Assembly: GCA_033060915.1 (NCBI GenBank)
Contig: CM065387.1
Span: forward strand, 40,872,501 to 40,936,500
DNA length: 64,000 bases
DNA from: Euryodendron excelsum
Lineage: Eukaryota > Streptophyta > Magnoliopsida > Ericales > Pentaphylacaceae
Direction: 5' to 3'
In this document: piece after piece, positions 36,621 to 47,222 of the stretch
How positions within the stretch are numbered: position 1 is the stretch's first letter
How the letters are laid out: each line of letters opens with the position of its first letter
Position numbers and translations under genes: made by a program
Notes under the pieces: model-generated
Told to the model about the DNA's origin: nothing
The model's database searches: none
What the model saw: the letters and a program-made list of their open reading frames with translations, nothing else

Positions 36621-36806
36621 CAAAGTTTAATTTTGATGTACTGATAATTTAGAATTTTTTTACACAAACGGGCACCAAAATAAGACATGTGTCCATGAGT
36701 TTTGCTTGCTTATGCAATATGTAAATTTCAAAGGACACATGTAGCACTCTAGTGCTCTACTTGTGTAAAAAAAATTCTACACTGTCAGTACATCAAAACT
36801 AAAATC
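36621..36806. mobile_element. MITE, 186 bp, TSD ATTTATA, absent from copy B
   Basis: Terminal inverted repeats of about 40 bp (TTTTGATGTACTGA...TTTTTTTACAC and its mirror). ATTTATA occurs at 36614..36620 and 36807..36813. Copy B has the single unoccupied site (GTTTATATATGC near 55409). Confidence 0.82.
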
Positions 36807-38259
36807 ATTTATATATGCTATTTGAGAACAACTTCTAGTTTCGTTTTGGAGCTATCTTTGTAATCTTGTTGGATTGAATATGTTGTGAGCGTTTGGTGTG
36901 TGAGATTGAGTTATCGGCTGCATGCTCTAGTTGTCTCGAGTTGTTGATGATGAGATAAACTGCATTACTATTTTGCAAATGATCTATTCTGTCTTTGACG
37001 ATTATGTAGCAAAAACACAAAAAATACACAAGAAAGAGCCACTAGTCTCTCCAAACCCTATAAACCGCGAAAGAAGCCCTTTGCATGACCTTCTTCTACC
37101 GACTATCAAAGCAAACTTAATTTTACAACATAAAAGATGGCTAGCTTGAACTTTGATGGCATGGAAAATGGTTGCAACTCACTTCTCTTTCTACAATTAC
37201 ATATACAACAGTAATTGTTTACCAAGATTCTTCAAAATTCTACTGCCTAGTGTTAGAGGCAGAACCATAGTCATATAGTTAGTAAACAATTCTACTACTG
37301 ATTCATTGTTTATGATTTAACTATGTCTTTAAGTAGAGTGCATTTGCTAGTGAGTCAACTATGGATCATTCACCATGGAAGCTGCCCTATGTTTGACGCT
37401 TGAGGATCATAATGGTTGAGGTAGTGGAAGACCTTCATGTTTGAAAAATGCAGAATGCTTTATGGGTTGTCTTGTATGTGGTGAAATCACCAAGAACCGT
37501 GAACAAATTAATGTTAATAATGTAATAAAATACCAAATGTCACAATTTGATGGGAAGGCATGAGTACTGAAAGTCAATACTACCTAACTACTCATACTTT
37601 TTTTCTTCTATTTAAAGTCATGCAAAACTCAAAAGATCGAGTAAGTGGGAATTTAATTCTCATTTTCTCTTTTTCTGCTATATTTTGATCTTGAATTTAT
37701 CAAGGGAAATAATAACATAATAGAAAAGACATTATTCATACATATTCATTTTGTTATTGGAGCAAACTAAACAGTAAATTTTTGAGGAATACCTATTCAT
37801 TTTATTTTCATTTGTTTAATTCAACCTATAGAAATAAATAAAATTAGTTTCTTTCATTTCATTTTATTTCTTTATTTTTTTCCTTTTCCTCTATAAATTC
37901 AAGATCCAAACATAGCGTCAAGGATGAAAGTCTCTGTACCTTTTGAAAAGAGAAAGGAAAAAGGTAAAAATTCAATATCAAATAGCTTCAGCATAAGACA
38001 ATAGGAAAAAAAATCTTATTGAATTGTAGAGTACAATGATTTAGATTTTAGCAACAAAAGTGGTAATGACATCATAAGTTGAACCAGAAATAATTTATTT
38101 GCCAGAAATATCTGACCTAAACCAATTCATATTATTATGTATAATAGCTGGAACTAGTTAGAAACAGATATTATGATTAGTTGAACAATAGCAAATAAAC
38201 AAACTGCTGCCTCTAGCTCAACATCCTTCTAGGAGGAAAGATAGCAAAGGCTATATATA

Positions 38260-39048
38260 TCATCTCCCATTTTCATAAGCATATCCAACTCCTTCCTGTC
38301 CTTTTTTTTTTGGCTCATGGAACTCTTTTCTCTTGCTTTTCTTAAGCTTACCGCAACTATTTTTCCTTGGTGACTCGATGCAAGGACACCAATAGCCAAT
38401 GATATTGCTTCCACAATGATAGCAAAATATGACCTTACACCTGTGTTAATCAAAGTAAAATCAAATAATTAAGATATCAGGGACATGAAAACATATATGC
38501 AAATTGTTCATCAGTATCTCATAAATCCTTCATAACAAGAGACGAAATTATGCTTCGACCGTGGGAAGCCACAGCCTCTTTTACTTTTGCAAAATTCTAT
38601 TTAAACCCTGTGAATTTTGAGTATCGATGATAAAAAAAAAAAAAAAATTCCTTTCAGAAATTCAACTATTTTAACATTGACTGTCAACAAAATTCAAAAA
38701 TTTTATTCTGATCTTCCAAATTTCAAGAGAATTTTTCCCGTAGCCCTCCAGCAAAATTCAAAAAAGAATTTTTGCTTTGGCCTCACAAAATTCAAGAAAA
38801 TTTTTATCACAATCCCTCAAAAAAATTTTAAAAAAATCTTAACTTCGGCTTCCATGGCCCCTCAATATAATTCTTGGTTTAGTACCTGTTCATAATCATG
38901 CTATCGCAAAATTATATAATGCCGGATCACAATAACTTCTCATAAACCCACGAATTGTTACAATCCTTGACTCGATATACCTCAGTATGCGAACAAGATA
39001 GCAATAGAAGATGATATGCACATATATATATATATATATATATGTTGT

Positions 39049-39108
<60 letters not shown>

Positions 39109-39251
39109 CTGCATGTAACAGTATTACAGCCTCCAGCAAGTTCCACAATGTATTTGCATTCAGGGCACGTTGCCCAGTCCATCTTCTTCACAAGCAGTTT
39201 GAATTGAATGTCGTTATTAAGGCTCTTAAGCCTTTGCTGTGTGTTTCCCAT
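38260..39251 (-). CDS. RBR-type E3 ubiquitin ligase RING2 mini-gene, copy A
   Basis: CDS complement(join(38260..38440, 39109..39251)), 107 codons plus stop. RING2 of RBR (TRIAD) ligases takes ubiquitin on a catalytic Cys before passing it to the substrate. Here WATCPECKYIVELAGGC, then C...C, then FCYHCG matches the zinc ligands, and the GGC catalytic Cys is present (about residue 42). Donor and acceptor (AACACAG) split the Arg codon after ...TVTC. RING1 and IBR are absent, so this is either the last part of a longer gene or a truncated paralogue. The C-terminus is Lys-rich; its frame differs from copy B because of a 10-A run. The intron carries a large microsatellite. No promoter identified. 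Confidence 0.6.
39022..39105. repeat. Compound microsatellite (AT)n(GT)n(GA)n in RBR intron
   Basis: Uninterrupted (AT), (GT) and (GA) tracts ending two bases before the splice donor. The same site in copy B (about 57785..57835) is shorter and interrupted. Confidence 0.9.
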
Positions 39252-40434
39252 GATTGTTTATGATCAACAGCCTTTGATTGAATCTTACATTCATTTATTC
39301 ATTCATTCATTTATATGTTATGTTTTAGTCTGATTTGCCATTGTTGAAGTATAAATAAACTATAAGTCTACAACTTACCAACGGGTAGATTAGATCGTTT
39401 ATCTAATCTTCCTTGATCTCTTAATTCACCAACGGGTTAAAGTCCCAAGTTTACCACAAAAATAGGAGTTCACCCTTCACATCAAATTTGTCCCAAAAAA
39501 GAAAAAATGTACACTTTTATGCTTTGGTAGTGCTATGGTTAATTCCTTTATTTTCCAATATTGCATTGGTGTTTTTATGCTTTGGCAGTAGAATAATGTT
39601 ATGCAAACATAATTTGAATACATAATTTTTATATACAATGGTCCAACTGTTTGTTGTCCTTTCATTTCAAATTATAGTACCCTTTTATTTTTCTCATAAT
39701 TTTAAAAATACCACCACCATATCATGTGGTGGAATTTTCTCTATAAAAATCTTACAAGAATAGAATTTTCCTTAGTAGCACTATGGGTTTGTTTTTTCCC
39801 TCTCAATGTGTGGCAACGATACTTAAGCATCACAATAATTGATCCTACCTGTTGGGGAGTTCGCTAGATGGGAGGCCTAGATGGATCCACAAATGAGGGG
39901 ATCTGCAGGCTCTGTTTCAAGTCGAGCTTATGCCATAACCTGACCCTAGCTCCCCCAAGGGCATAGCGGTAAGAAGCTAGTGGTTATAGGATTAGTATTT
40001 TACTATAGTTGGTAATTGTGTTACTATTGATTCTCATGAACTACTACTAATTTCAGTAGTTTGTGATGCTTTTTTCCCTTTGCACAAGGACAAGCACAAT
40101 TTCACACCACAAGGATTAGGATCCTGCCATAATTTTAGAGCCTGATTGGTCCCGCGCCAAAACACCTCCCAAATAAATTCTCAAAATCACAAATCATAAT
40201 AATAATGCTACTAGTAGTACATAGGAGGGGAACTGAAATTTTATTTTGGGGAGTGTCGAAACATGAAATACAAATTTTCACTTATTTTTTACCAAAAAAG
40301 TTGGTATATATATATATATATTGTGAAAAGTAAAAAACTTTAATTCAAGAGGAATGAGAAACAAGCATATCATGGGATTTGTCATGACCACTGGCCTCTC
40401 GCTTTGGCCTAAAGCGTGCGTGCCCTGGTTTACC
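39252..40434. other. Intergenic between RBR mini-gene and chitinase pseudogene, copy A
   Basis: Collinear with 57984..60386 but shorter; the extra length in copy B is mostly inserted DNA (MITEs). No gene seen. Confidence 0.6.
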
Positions 40435-41517
40435 CTAACTGCAAACGAGCATATATCCTCCGGCTCCGCAACCGAGGTTACCACCGGGTGCAACACCAAG
40501 TTGGTTGCAATAGTCAGTGTAGTACTGGACCCGAAGATTGACAAGATCAGGCCTTTTTCCGTCGCATTCAACATTGCCACCGATGGCTCGAATTGTTGCC
40601 CCGAACCCTTGTCCGGAATTTATGATAGCATGAACGTTCCTCATCCAAAACCACAAGGCGGTCTTGAACGACACAAATGGATCGGTTGCCACAATTTCCG
40701 GATTGTTTAGTCCATCGAACTCAATGCTTTCTCCGGCAGGACCATAGTTGTAACTCCATGAGAGCTGAAGAGGACCTCTGCCGTAGTAATTCTTGTTCGC
40801 TGCACATGGGTTCTGAGTATATGATGGGCCACAATATTTCTTAGAGGCACCATCTCTCACTTCGATATAGCAAACTGCATAAATAAAATATTACGACTGT
40901 CAATTCCGTAAAAACTGTTATCCAAACTGTGTATGAAAGTGCTGCTGTAATATAATAATCAAAATAAACAAGTTGCAGAAACTTGACTCACAGAATATAC
41001 AACTTGAAGGAAAACAGAAACAGATTATAACACTTGCACAATTTCAGAATCAAAATAAGATTCAGAAAATACAAAAGTTACATAATAGAAATTACAAAAT
41101 TCTGCAGATTGAAAAACTCAAAGAAAAGGATCAAGGTAAATGTTGAACACTATGTCGATAGGACAAATTCACCTCCACAGCATCACACACACACATGCAG
41201 CATTGCAATCTATATGTTCTGGCAAATCCAACAGTGAATTATATTCTCTCTGAATGACTTTATGAAAATGCAAGAATGACTCTGAATCTCACTCTAAAGT
41301 AAGGCTATATAAACTAAATGAATAGTTCATTTTCAATCAATGTGGGACAAGGCATTTTACCCAAGCGTAAATATGATCAAGTTCGACAATCTGAAGCCAA
41401 ATCCCCATTCACTCCTTTATGATTTTGAGTAAATGGCTACATAAGATGAATCTGCTCATGGAGTTTAATTCAAAGCACTATCGACCCACAACAAAAGACG
41501 AGCAGGTCCGCTTAAAG

Positions 41518-41626
41518 TATGTGAAGCATCACAAAATTCCAACAATACTAATATTGATTGTGTGTGATATTCATTTCACTCTTGCAAAGTATGTGAAACA
41601 TCACAAAATTCCAACAATACTAATAT
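41518..41626. repeat. Direct repeat, two copies of about 38 bp, 70 bp apart
   Basis: GTATGTGAAGCATCACAAAA and GTATGTGAAACATCACAAAA, each continuing with TTCCAACAATACTAATAT, in the intron of the chitinase pseudogene. Confidence 0.85.
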
Positions 41627-41628
41627 AG

Positions 41629-41650
41629 GTCTTCCATATTGCAAAAAACT
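41629..41650 (-). pseudogene. Relic 5' edge of a second exon 2 inside the chitinase-2 intron
   Basis: Minus strand ACAG followed by TTTTTTGCAATATGGAAGAC: a splice acceptor plus about 20 nt of exon 2, matching gene 3 (TTTTTTGCAATATAGAAGAG). The neighbouring intron text (GGTTATGCCCGTAAAAAC) also matches gene 3. It marks where the original exon 2 started before the present exon 2 was brought in. Confidence 0.7.
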
Positions 41651-41939
41651 GTACAAACAAAAGGTTAAAACTGTTATTTCAGGTTATGCCCGTAAAAACT
41701 AATATTGAGTATGTGTGATATTCATTTCACTCTTGCAAAGGTCGACCTCACCCCTCTCTCTGTCTCTCAAAAAAAAAAAAAGAACAAAAAGGGGACGGAT
41801 CGGGTTTGTAGATACCAAATCCAATAAACTAAATCCGGATCCAGATCGGATTTGAATACTTATCGGATCTTGACTCCGTTGACAGGCCTACATACATAAA
41901 TTAGTGTCAAAATAAGCCGTCTCAGTCTTTTTTTATTGG

Positions 41940-42482
41940 AAATAATTCATCAGAAGCCACTTTTAAATCCGAAGGTTTCATCACTTTTAGAAGGAAGAAG
42001 TGAAACCACGAAGATAAGGAAGCGAAAGCTCAACCCAGTATGGCTTCGGAGGTAGACTAGAAGGCAAGTAGCAAGAGCCCCGAGAAAGCGGGAATTTCCG
42101 AGGACTAACGGTAAGTAATCCCCGTATAATACGAAATAACGTATGAACATAAAACTATAGGAGGGCAGGTGCAGGTTCAACTCCACTGAAATCTTAACTT
42201 ATAGTTGTTCCTTCTTTCCTTCACTGACAGCTTTACCTAGAAGTCAAAGCCGTACGTGATCCCGTCCCGTCCCTTCAACTATTAGTCCATTGACTAAGCT
42301 GGGGCTTGTACTGAACCGGGCTTCATTCAACCCAATCACTTGGCAAGGGGGTTATAGGGGGGGTAGTTGGTCTACCAACTGCAGGCTCAGGTGGGGGGAA
42401 GGAAATGGAACCAACTCGACCAAAGTTGATGCCACAATTCTAATGGATACTCTTCGTGACCGCTTAGCTCTTACTAGTACTA
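41940..42482. other. Organelle-like block in chitinase-2 intron
   Basis: GC-balanced DNA unlike its AT-rich surroundings, with GAAGAAGTGAAACC, GATAAGGAAGCGAAAGC and GACTAAGCTGGGGCTTG. The same block is in the gene 3 intron (61130..61690), so it predates the duplication. The style resembles plant mitochondrial DNA, but this is an impression only. Confidence 0.35.
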
Positions 42483-42486
42483 TAGG

Positions 42487-42903
42487 GGCATGTTTGATTG
42501 GAGGATATAGGGTGGGGGATTGGATATGTCATCTTTAAGGCCAACTTAATGGAGAATTATTTATCCCTCCGAATTATTAATCCCTCAAAATGAAGAATAA
42601 GTAATACCGTGGGAGAGGTGATATTATTTATCCCATCTCTTAGGATAAGCTCAAAAATGATATTTTTACCCTTCTTTTATTATTATAATAGGTTAAATTA
42701 ATATTAAATAGCTATATTATAATTTAAAATTATTTTTTTATTAGTTTTTTTATTTTTAATGTGATATTTTAACGAAATAATATTACTTATCCCATCATAA
42801 TCTTATCCTAACCAAACGTAGTATTACTTATCACTCATCACCACCATTCTAATTTCACAATATTACTTATCCCTTATTTTTTCATCTTGCAAACAAACAG
42901 GCT
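42487..42903. mobile_element. MITE of about 417 bp, absent from copy B
   Basis: Ends GGCATGTTTG and CAAACAGGCT (imperfect inverted), flanked by TAGG at 42483..42486 and 42904..42907. Copy B has the plain sequence ACTATAGGAGCTATAGG at 61656..61673. AT-rich interior with repeated ATTACTTATCCC. Superfamily not settled (PIF/Harbinger or hAT-like ends). Confidence 0.72.
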
Positions 42904-43783
42904 TAGGAGCTACAGGCTATCTTGCTTAGGGATGTATTTAATATAAAAGAATTGCCGATCCTAGATACGTAGTTAAATATAGTAGCTTATCAGAGGGGAA
43001 TGTGAAAACAATAATAGATCCACATGAAGATCCGTACAGAAAGATTGGTAAAGTCAAAGAGATCAAAGATTATATATAAGAGCGCATGAGACAGATTTGA
43101 TTGCCTTGATAGAAACAAAAGTGATTATTGGAAACGTGGCCAGAATTACCAGATGCTTGGGGAAGCATTATAGCATCAAAAGCAAACATATAGGTGTATA
43201 TATATATGTACACATGAATAGAGAGGGCAAATCTTACATCCTGATACATATGTGGTATGGGCAAAGAAAGCAGCAATTTCGCGCCGAGAATCATCAACTG
43301 TGCCAGTAGTGCCAAACGCAGAGGAGTAATTGAGGGCGTCAAGAAATGCCGATTGCGTGTAGAAGGCCTTTCCGGGACATCCTGGATCAGCTTGATTAAT
43401 TATCCTATCAAAGAATGCCTCTGTGACAATATCAGGAACCGAAACACCATTGGAACTGGCGCAAGGGCCCGATTGGCAACTGGACCACAGTAGTCAAAGC
43501 TAGTGCCCCAGTAGCCATACTGGCTGCAGCATTGACCTGCAGCACAACCACAGTTCTGAGCTACTACAATTTCCGGCAAGATTCCTGCGAGAATTCCAGC
43601 CAGAATGATTGTTAGTAGGTTGTTTTTTAAACTGAGGGATGCCATTTTGGGAGAAAATATATGGACAGTGTGCACAATAGAAAGTGCTAGGAACAATCTA
43701 ATGTTTGCTAGTTTACATGAAATTCAAGTTGCCCACGCAAGTAACTATCTCTATCTAGAAACCGTGTCTACATTGGCCTCTCT

Positions 43784-43796
43784 CTGGACCTCGACG
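43784..43796. promoter_or_regulatory. Eroded W-box site upstream of chitinase pseudogene 2
   Basis: CTGGACCTCGACG at the position of TTGACCTTGACC in gene 1 and TTGACCTTGACG in gene 3; neither TTGAC core survives. Confidence 0.5.
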
Positions 43797-43965
43797 CAAA
43801 TAGACTCGAATTCATCGTATTGAAATTATTGTACCTTGTCTCAACAGTTTCCAAAGGTTGAAATGCACACCACCGAGTTGTTGGTTGGATGGATAAGAGT
43901 TCAAGGAGTGTTTTTTGACTCGATATTTGAGTTTAAGTCTTTAAAATCGCTAGATGAAGTTAAAT

Positions 43966-44160
43966 TTTTTTTTATTTATTGAAAAATGCCTAATGGCCAT
44001 TACATAATGCCAGTAAGTGGCATCAAGAAAAATCAAAGGGCCTATAGAAAGAGGAACCTCCTTCATCCACAGTCCTTGATAATCAAAGTCACTAGCCATC
44101 CTCACTAAATAATGAGCAGCGCCATTGCCTTGTCGCAACTTAAATTTACTTTTAAGCACT
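43966..44160 (-). mobile_element. LINE 3' tail (RNase H-like C-terminus), copy A
   Basis: Minus strand reads KFKLRQGNGAAHYLVRMASD and then WMKEVPLSI, the RVT_3/RNase H-like end of plant LINEs, with an A-rich 3' end near 43966. Only this last piece is present. Confidence 0.6.
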
Positions 44161-45334
44161 TAAAACATACAATGAGACCTAAGGAACTTTGGCTCTCACA
44201 TTAGTGCGATGAGACCGTGAGATATCCTATTGATACAGTACTCCTAACATATGTGCAGAGTAATTTATATGCATATCCATTTTTGTACACTAAAAATGAG
44301 GCAAAATGTACTCACTTTTGTTTGTTTCTTTTTCCTTTTCTTTTTCTTTCTCTTTTCCATTAAAAGTGTATACCGCAAATGTGTCATTTACTTTATATGT
44401 TTACACATAAATGAAAAGAATAAATAAATCCCGCTGGAGCATTGGATCCGGATCTCTCAATTTAAGCTATAAAAAGTTAACACACTGCTAAAACTAAAAT
44501 TAAATCACTGATAAAATGATTGCTAGCAAAAACTACATCATTTATAAAACATAATAGTAAAGCACTAAAAATCGAGAAGGTATACTCTTCTATTAAACAA
44601 AAAGTTTGAGAATATAAGATTAAGTTTAAAATATGTGCATTTAAAAAAAATTAAATATTCTATACACATAGCTAAAAGTCGTCCAATCACTTTGATTTTA
44701 ATTTTTTTATAGCTTTGTGAGTTTTAAAGAAAAAAAGAAATTAATTCTATTAATAGTATTTTGCCTTCACATCTTGATCTTCTCAATTCCCATTGAGATA
44801 AAGGAGTGAAGGGATTAATATTATTGCAGATTAGTGAAGGGTATTTTGATGGAGGTGAGCCACACCCACATAGCAGTGGTAGTCTTTCCTTAATTATGAA
44901 ATTCATATAGGATTTTTGTATGTGTTGAATAAAAATCTTTAATTTTAAAATATTAAACTTATCACATAATTGTAATAAAGTAAAATTTATTTGGTTCGGG
45001 CAGGCATGGTAGATGCCCATGGTTGGGCAAGTCCTCCCCCATCACAAAATTTGAGTGCTCCACTTGAGACCCAAACCCAAGGGTAAGGCAAGGGGGCAAG
45101 GGAGTTGTATATAAACCTCATAAATATTTCATAAATAATCAATGTGGGACTTTTCATTTTACCCAATTACTATTATGGTTATGTTGAATACTTTGAAACT
45201 AACTTCTTATTCATTTTTTCATGGTTCCGAGGAAATAATTATGTGAACTACTATGGTCATATTAACACTTTGAAGTCAAATTTTTATTCAGTTTTCATGA
45301 ATTTGAGCAAATGATTATATGAACTTCATCGTAG
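44161..45334. other. AT-rich intergenic
   Basis: No gene recognised. Confidence 0.5.
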
Positions 45335-45485
45335 AAAAATGTTATTCATACAAAATTTGCAAACAAAATAATGTGACAGTGATTGTTTTGTAATTAAAAA
45401 TCATTATGGTGAATGTTTGTTTTGAAATAAAAGACTCTCGTTAAGACACATCATTTTGTATAGAAATTCTACATGAATTTTTTGT
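45335..45485. mobile_element. Short MITE, family M, copy 1
   Basis: About 150 bp. Its complement shares the layout of copies near 58354 and 59846: AAAAATTCAT...ATACAAAATGAT at one end, CACCATAATGATTTTTAATTAC in the middle and AAATTTTGTATGAATAACAT at the other end, the ends being inverted repeats. Confidence 0.55.
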
Positions 45486-45604
45486 TTGAACCCCTTCAAA
45501 AGGATATGTGGGTCCCACATTTATTGTGGAGCTACTAAAAAAATAATAGCTTTTCCAACACATATGCACAAGGTTCGAAGTAGACAAGGGAAATTACAAA
45601 AAAA

Positions 45605-46226
45605 GGGAACGGTTTTGCTGCTGTTAAATTTGGTTCTGTTGCTCAGGTCACAGATGTGGCCCAATGATATGAAGCCATGTGGCAAGTATAAAAAGTCCTG
45701 GTTGCACCGGATCCTAAACAACCATTAACGTTGTGGTCAGCTGATCTTTCGAATTCTTCTCTCCTTTTGCAATGTTACTTTTTCATTATTTCCATTCTCT
45801 AATATTTCTTTTTCATTTTTTCACTTTGTGTTATTTCCTTCTGTGTGCGGTGAGCCTGAGATATATGATTCTTTTATAACCATCTTTGATCTCATCCTAT
45901 GAAGTGCAAAAAATCAAAGAATTCCAGTAGAGCAAATTCTTACTGGGCATTTCATCAAACAACATCTGTGCATCTGCCAAATGGTACAAGGTAAGAAATG
46001 GTTCGATCACAAAACCTATGCATCGTCAAATCTTTAATAAGCATTTGATCAAACAAAACCATGGATTTTATCAAACGAAAAGGTATTGTTATCATCATCT
46101 TCATATGCTACAATTTTTGTTTCTCGCCTGCAAGACTTTTAATCCTTGCCACTTGGCTTCATGTTATTGGGCCACATCTGCGACCTGAGCAACCGCACTG
46201 ACATCAACAGCAGCAAAACCGCTCCC
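45605..46226. mobile_element. MULE-like foldback element, 622 bp
   Basis: About 95-bp terminal inverted repeats: the left arm starts GGGAACGGTTTTGCTGCTG, and the reversed right arm starts GGGAGCGGTTTTGCTGCTG. Pairing continues through GTTGCTCAGGTC and GATGTGGCCCAAT to AAGTGGCAAG. Flanks are ACAAAAAAA and TAAAAAAAA, an ambiguous A-rich 9-bp duplication. Long TIRs starting with G fit Mutator-like elements. The interior is non-coding. Confidence 0.65.
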
Positions 46227-47003
46227 TAAAAAAAAAGAGCTAAAGAGAGAGATGCAGTATTCTTCTTTGGAGGCAAATATCTCAGTGGACGATCAAAATG
46301 AAGCATGATCTGCGTCTGATTAATATTTATAGAGAGGTGCTAGCCACCACCGCCTGTTAGTCAGGCGCGGGTGAATGGCTAATACCTCATAGGGGTTCTA
46401 TCACTGTTGGTGGGATTCTTATGAGGTGTCAGCCATCTACTCACGCCAGACCAGCAGGCGCGGTGGTGACTAGCAAAATTCATATTCATAATGCAAAATA
46501 ATTATTTTTTTAATTAATTTGCAAATTTTAATAATGACCGTCTAAATCAATTCTGTGTGTGTTGAAGGAGTGAAAACATTAGGATGGAGAAAATTAGTTC
46601 CCAAGATTAACGAAGAACGCCCTTTAATACCTGGTCACATACAATAACACTGGAGCCACCATATATGGAGAGAGAGAGAGAGAGTCCCCTTTATTAATGA
46701 AACAAAAACTCAAATCATACAATGTTTATTATATCAATGAACCACCCATTGCTGAGGGATATACCAAGAACAACCATTATTTTGTCACTAGTCTTTGATG
46801 CAAAACTCTTTCCGAATAAAGACTTCCATGAAAAGTCAGACCCCCAACCAGTGAAAACCATCTTCTCTCTTTGCTCTGCTATCAGTGCTATGCTTTTCTA
46901 GCTTTTCACTCCTCTTATGTACAAAAGGTGGCCACATGGGGGAAACAAGATGAGTTTATATGTAGGCTCCGAGGAAGATGAGAGCAGTGAATTAATTGCC
47001 ACA
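46227..47003. other. Intergenic
   Basis: No gene recognised; (GA)n near 46668-46685. Confidence 0.45.
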
Positions 47004-47222
47004 TTAAGGGCCCGTTTTGTTGGTTTTATTTTGAGATTTTTTTGCTTGGCTTTTTTTGTTTATAAACAAAAATGTGAAGATTTTAAAACTTTTTTCCTTT
47101 TCTGCTTATCTTATCTTATTAAAAGTAAAAAAGTTGAAAAAAAAATCTAATTTTTTTACTTATAAATCAATAAAATAAAATAAAATAAAAACTTAAAAAA
47201 ATCTGTACCAAACAAGCTCTAA
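47004..47222. mobile_element. hAT-like MITE, about 219 bp
   Basis: Left end TTAAGGGCCCGTTTTGTTGG and reversed right end TTAGAGCTTGTTTGGTACAG are inverted with mismatches around an A/T-rich core. GGGCCCGTTTGG-like ends are common in plant MITEs. Confidence 0.5.

Larger units (their letters stand above)
40435..43645 (-). pseudogene. Class IV chitinase, gene 2, broken mosaic copy
   Basis: Exons 43238..43645 and 40435..40874 with a 2,363-bp intron. A one-base deletion near 43480 (CCAGTTGCC where gene 3 has CCAGGTTGCC) shifts the frame at the end of the hevein domain. The hevein Cys46 codon reads Trp (GYWGT). The catalytic motif HETG is YVSG, so the first catalytic Glu is Val. IEET/IEEI reads IEVR, so the second is also Val. 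Exon 2 is two-faced: about 40735..40850 matches gene 1, while 40490..40700 matches gene 3. It ends with a 10-residue tail ([10 protein letters not shown]). The upstream region lacks the TATA segment and both W-boxes are mutated. A transcript could still be made, but no active enzyme. Confidence 0.92.
35834..44120. repeat. Segmental duplication copy A
   Basis: Collinear with 54635..63891: RBR mini-gene, chitinase locus, organelle-like intron block and LINE tail in the same order and strand. It starts at CGTACATGTTTGCAAGCC in both copies. The right limit is set by the CACTA insertion in copy B and may extend further. The stretch 36000-38260 has no recognisable gene. Confidence 0.9.

Noticed and set aside
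37128..37210. Short plus-strand frame starting MASLNFDGMENG as a first exon
   Set aside because: It ends after about 25 codons, has no recognisable family and no supported splice partner, although it is conserved in copy B.
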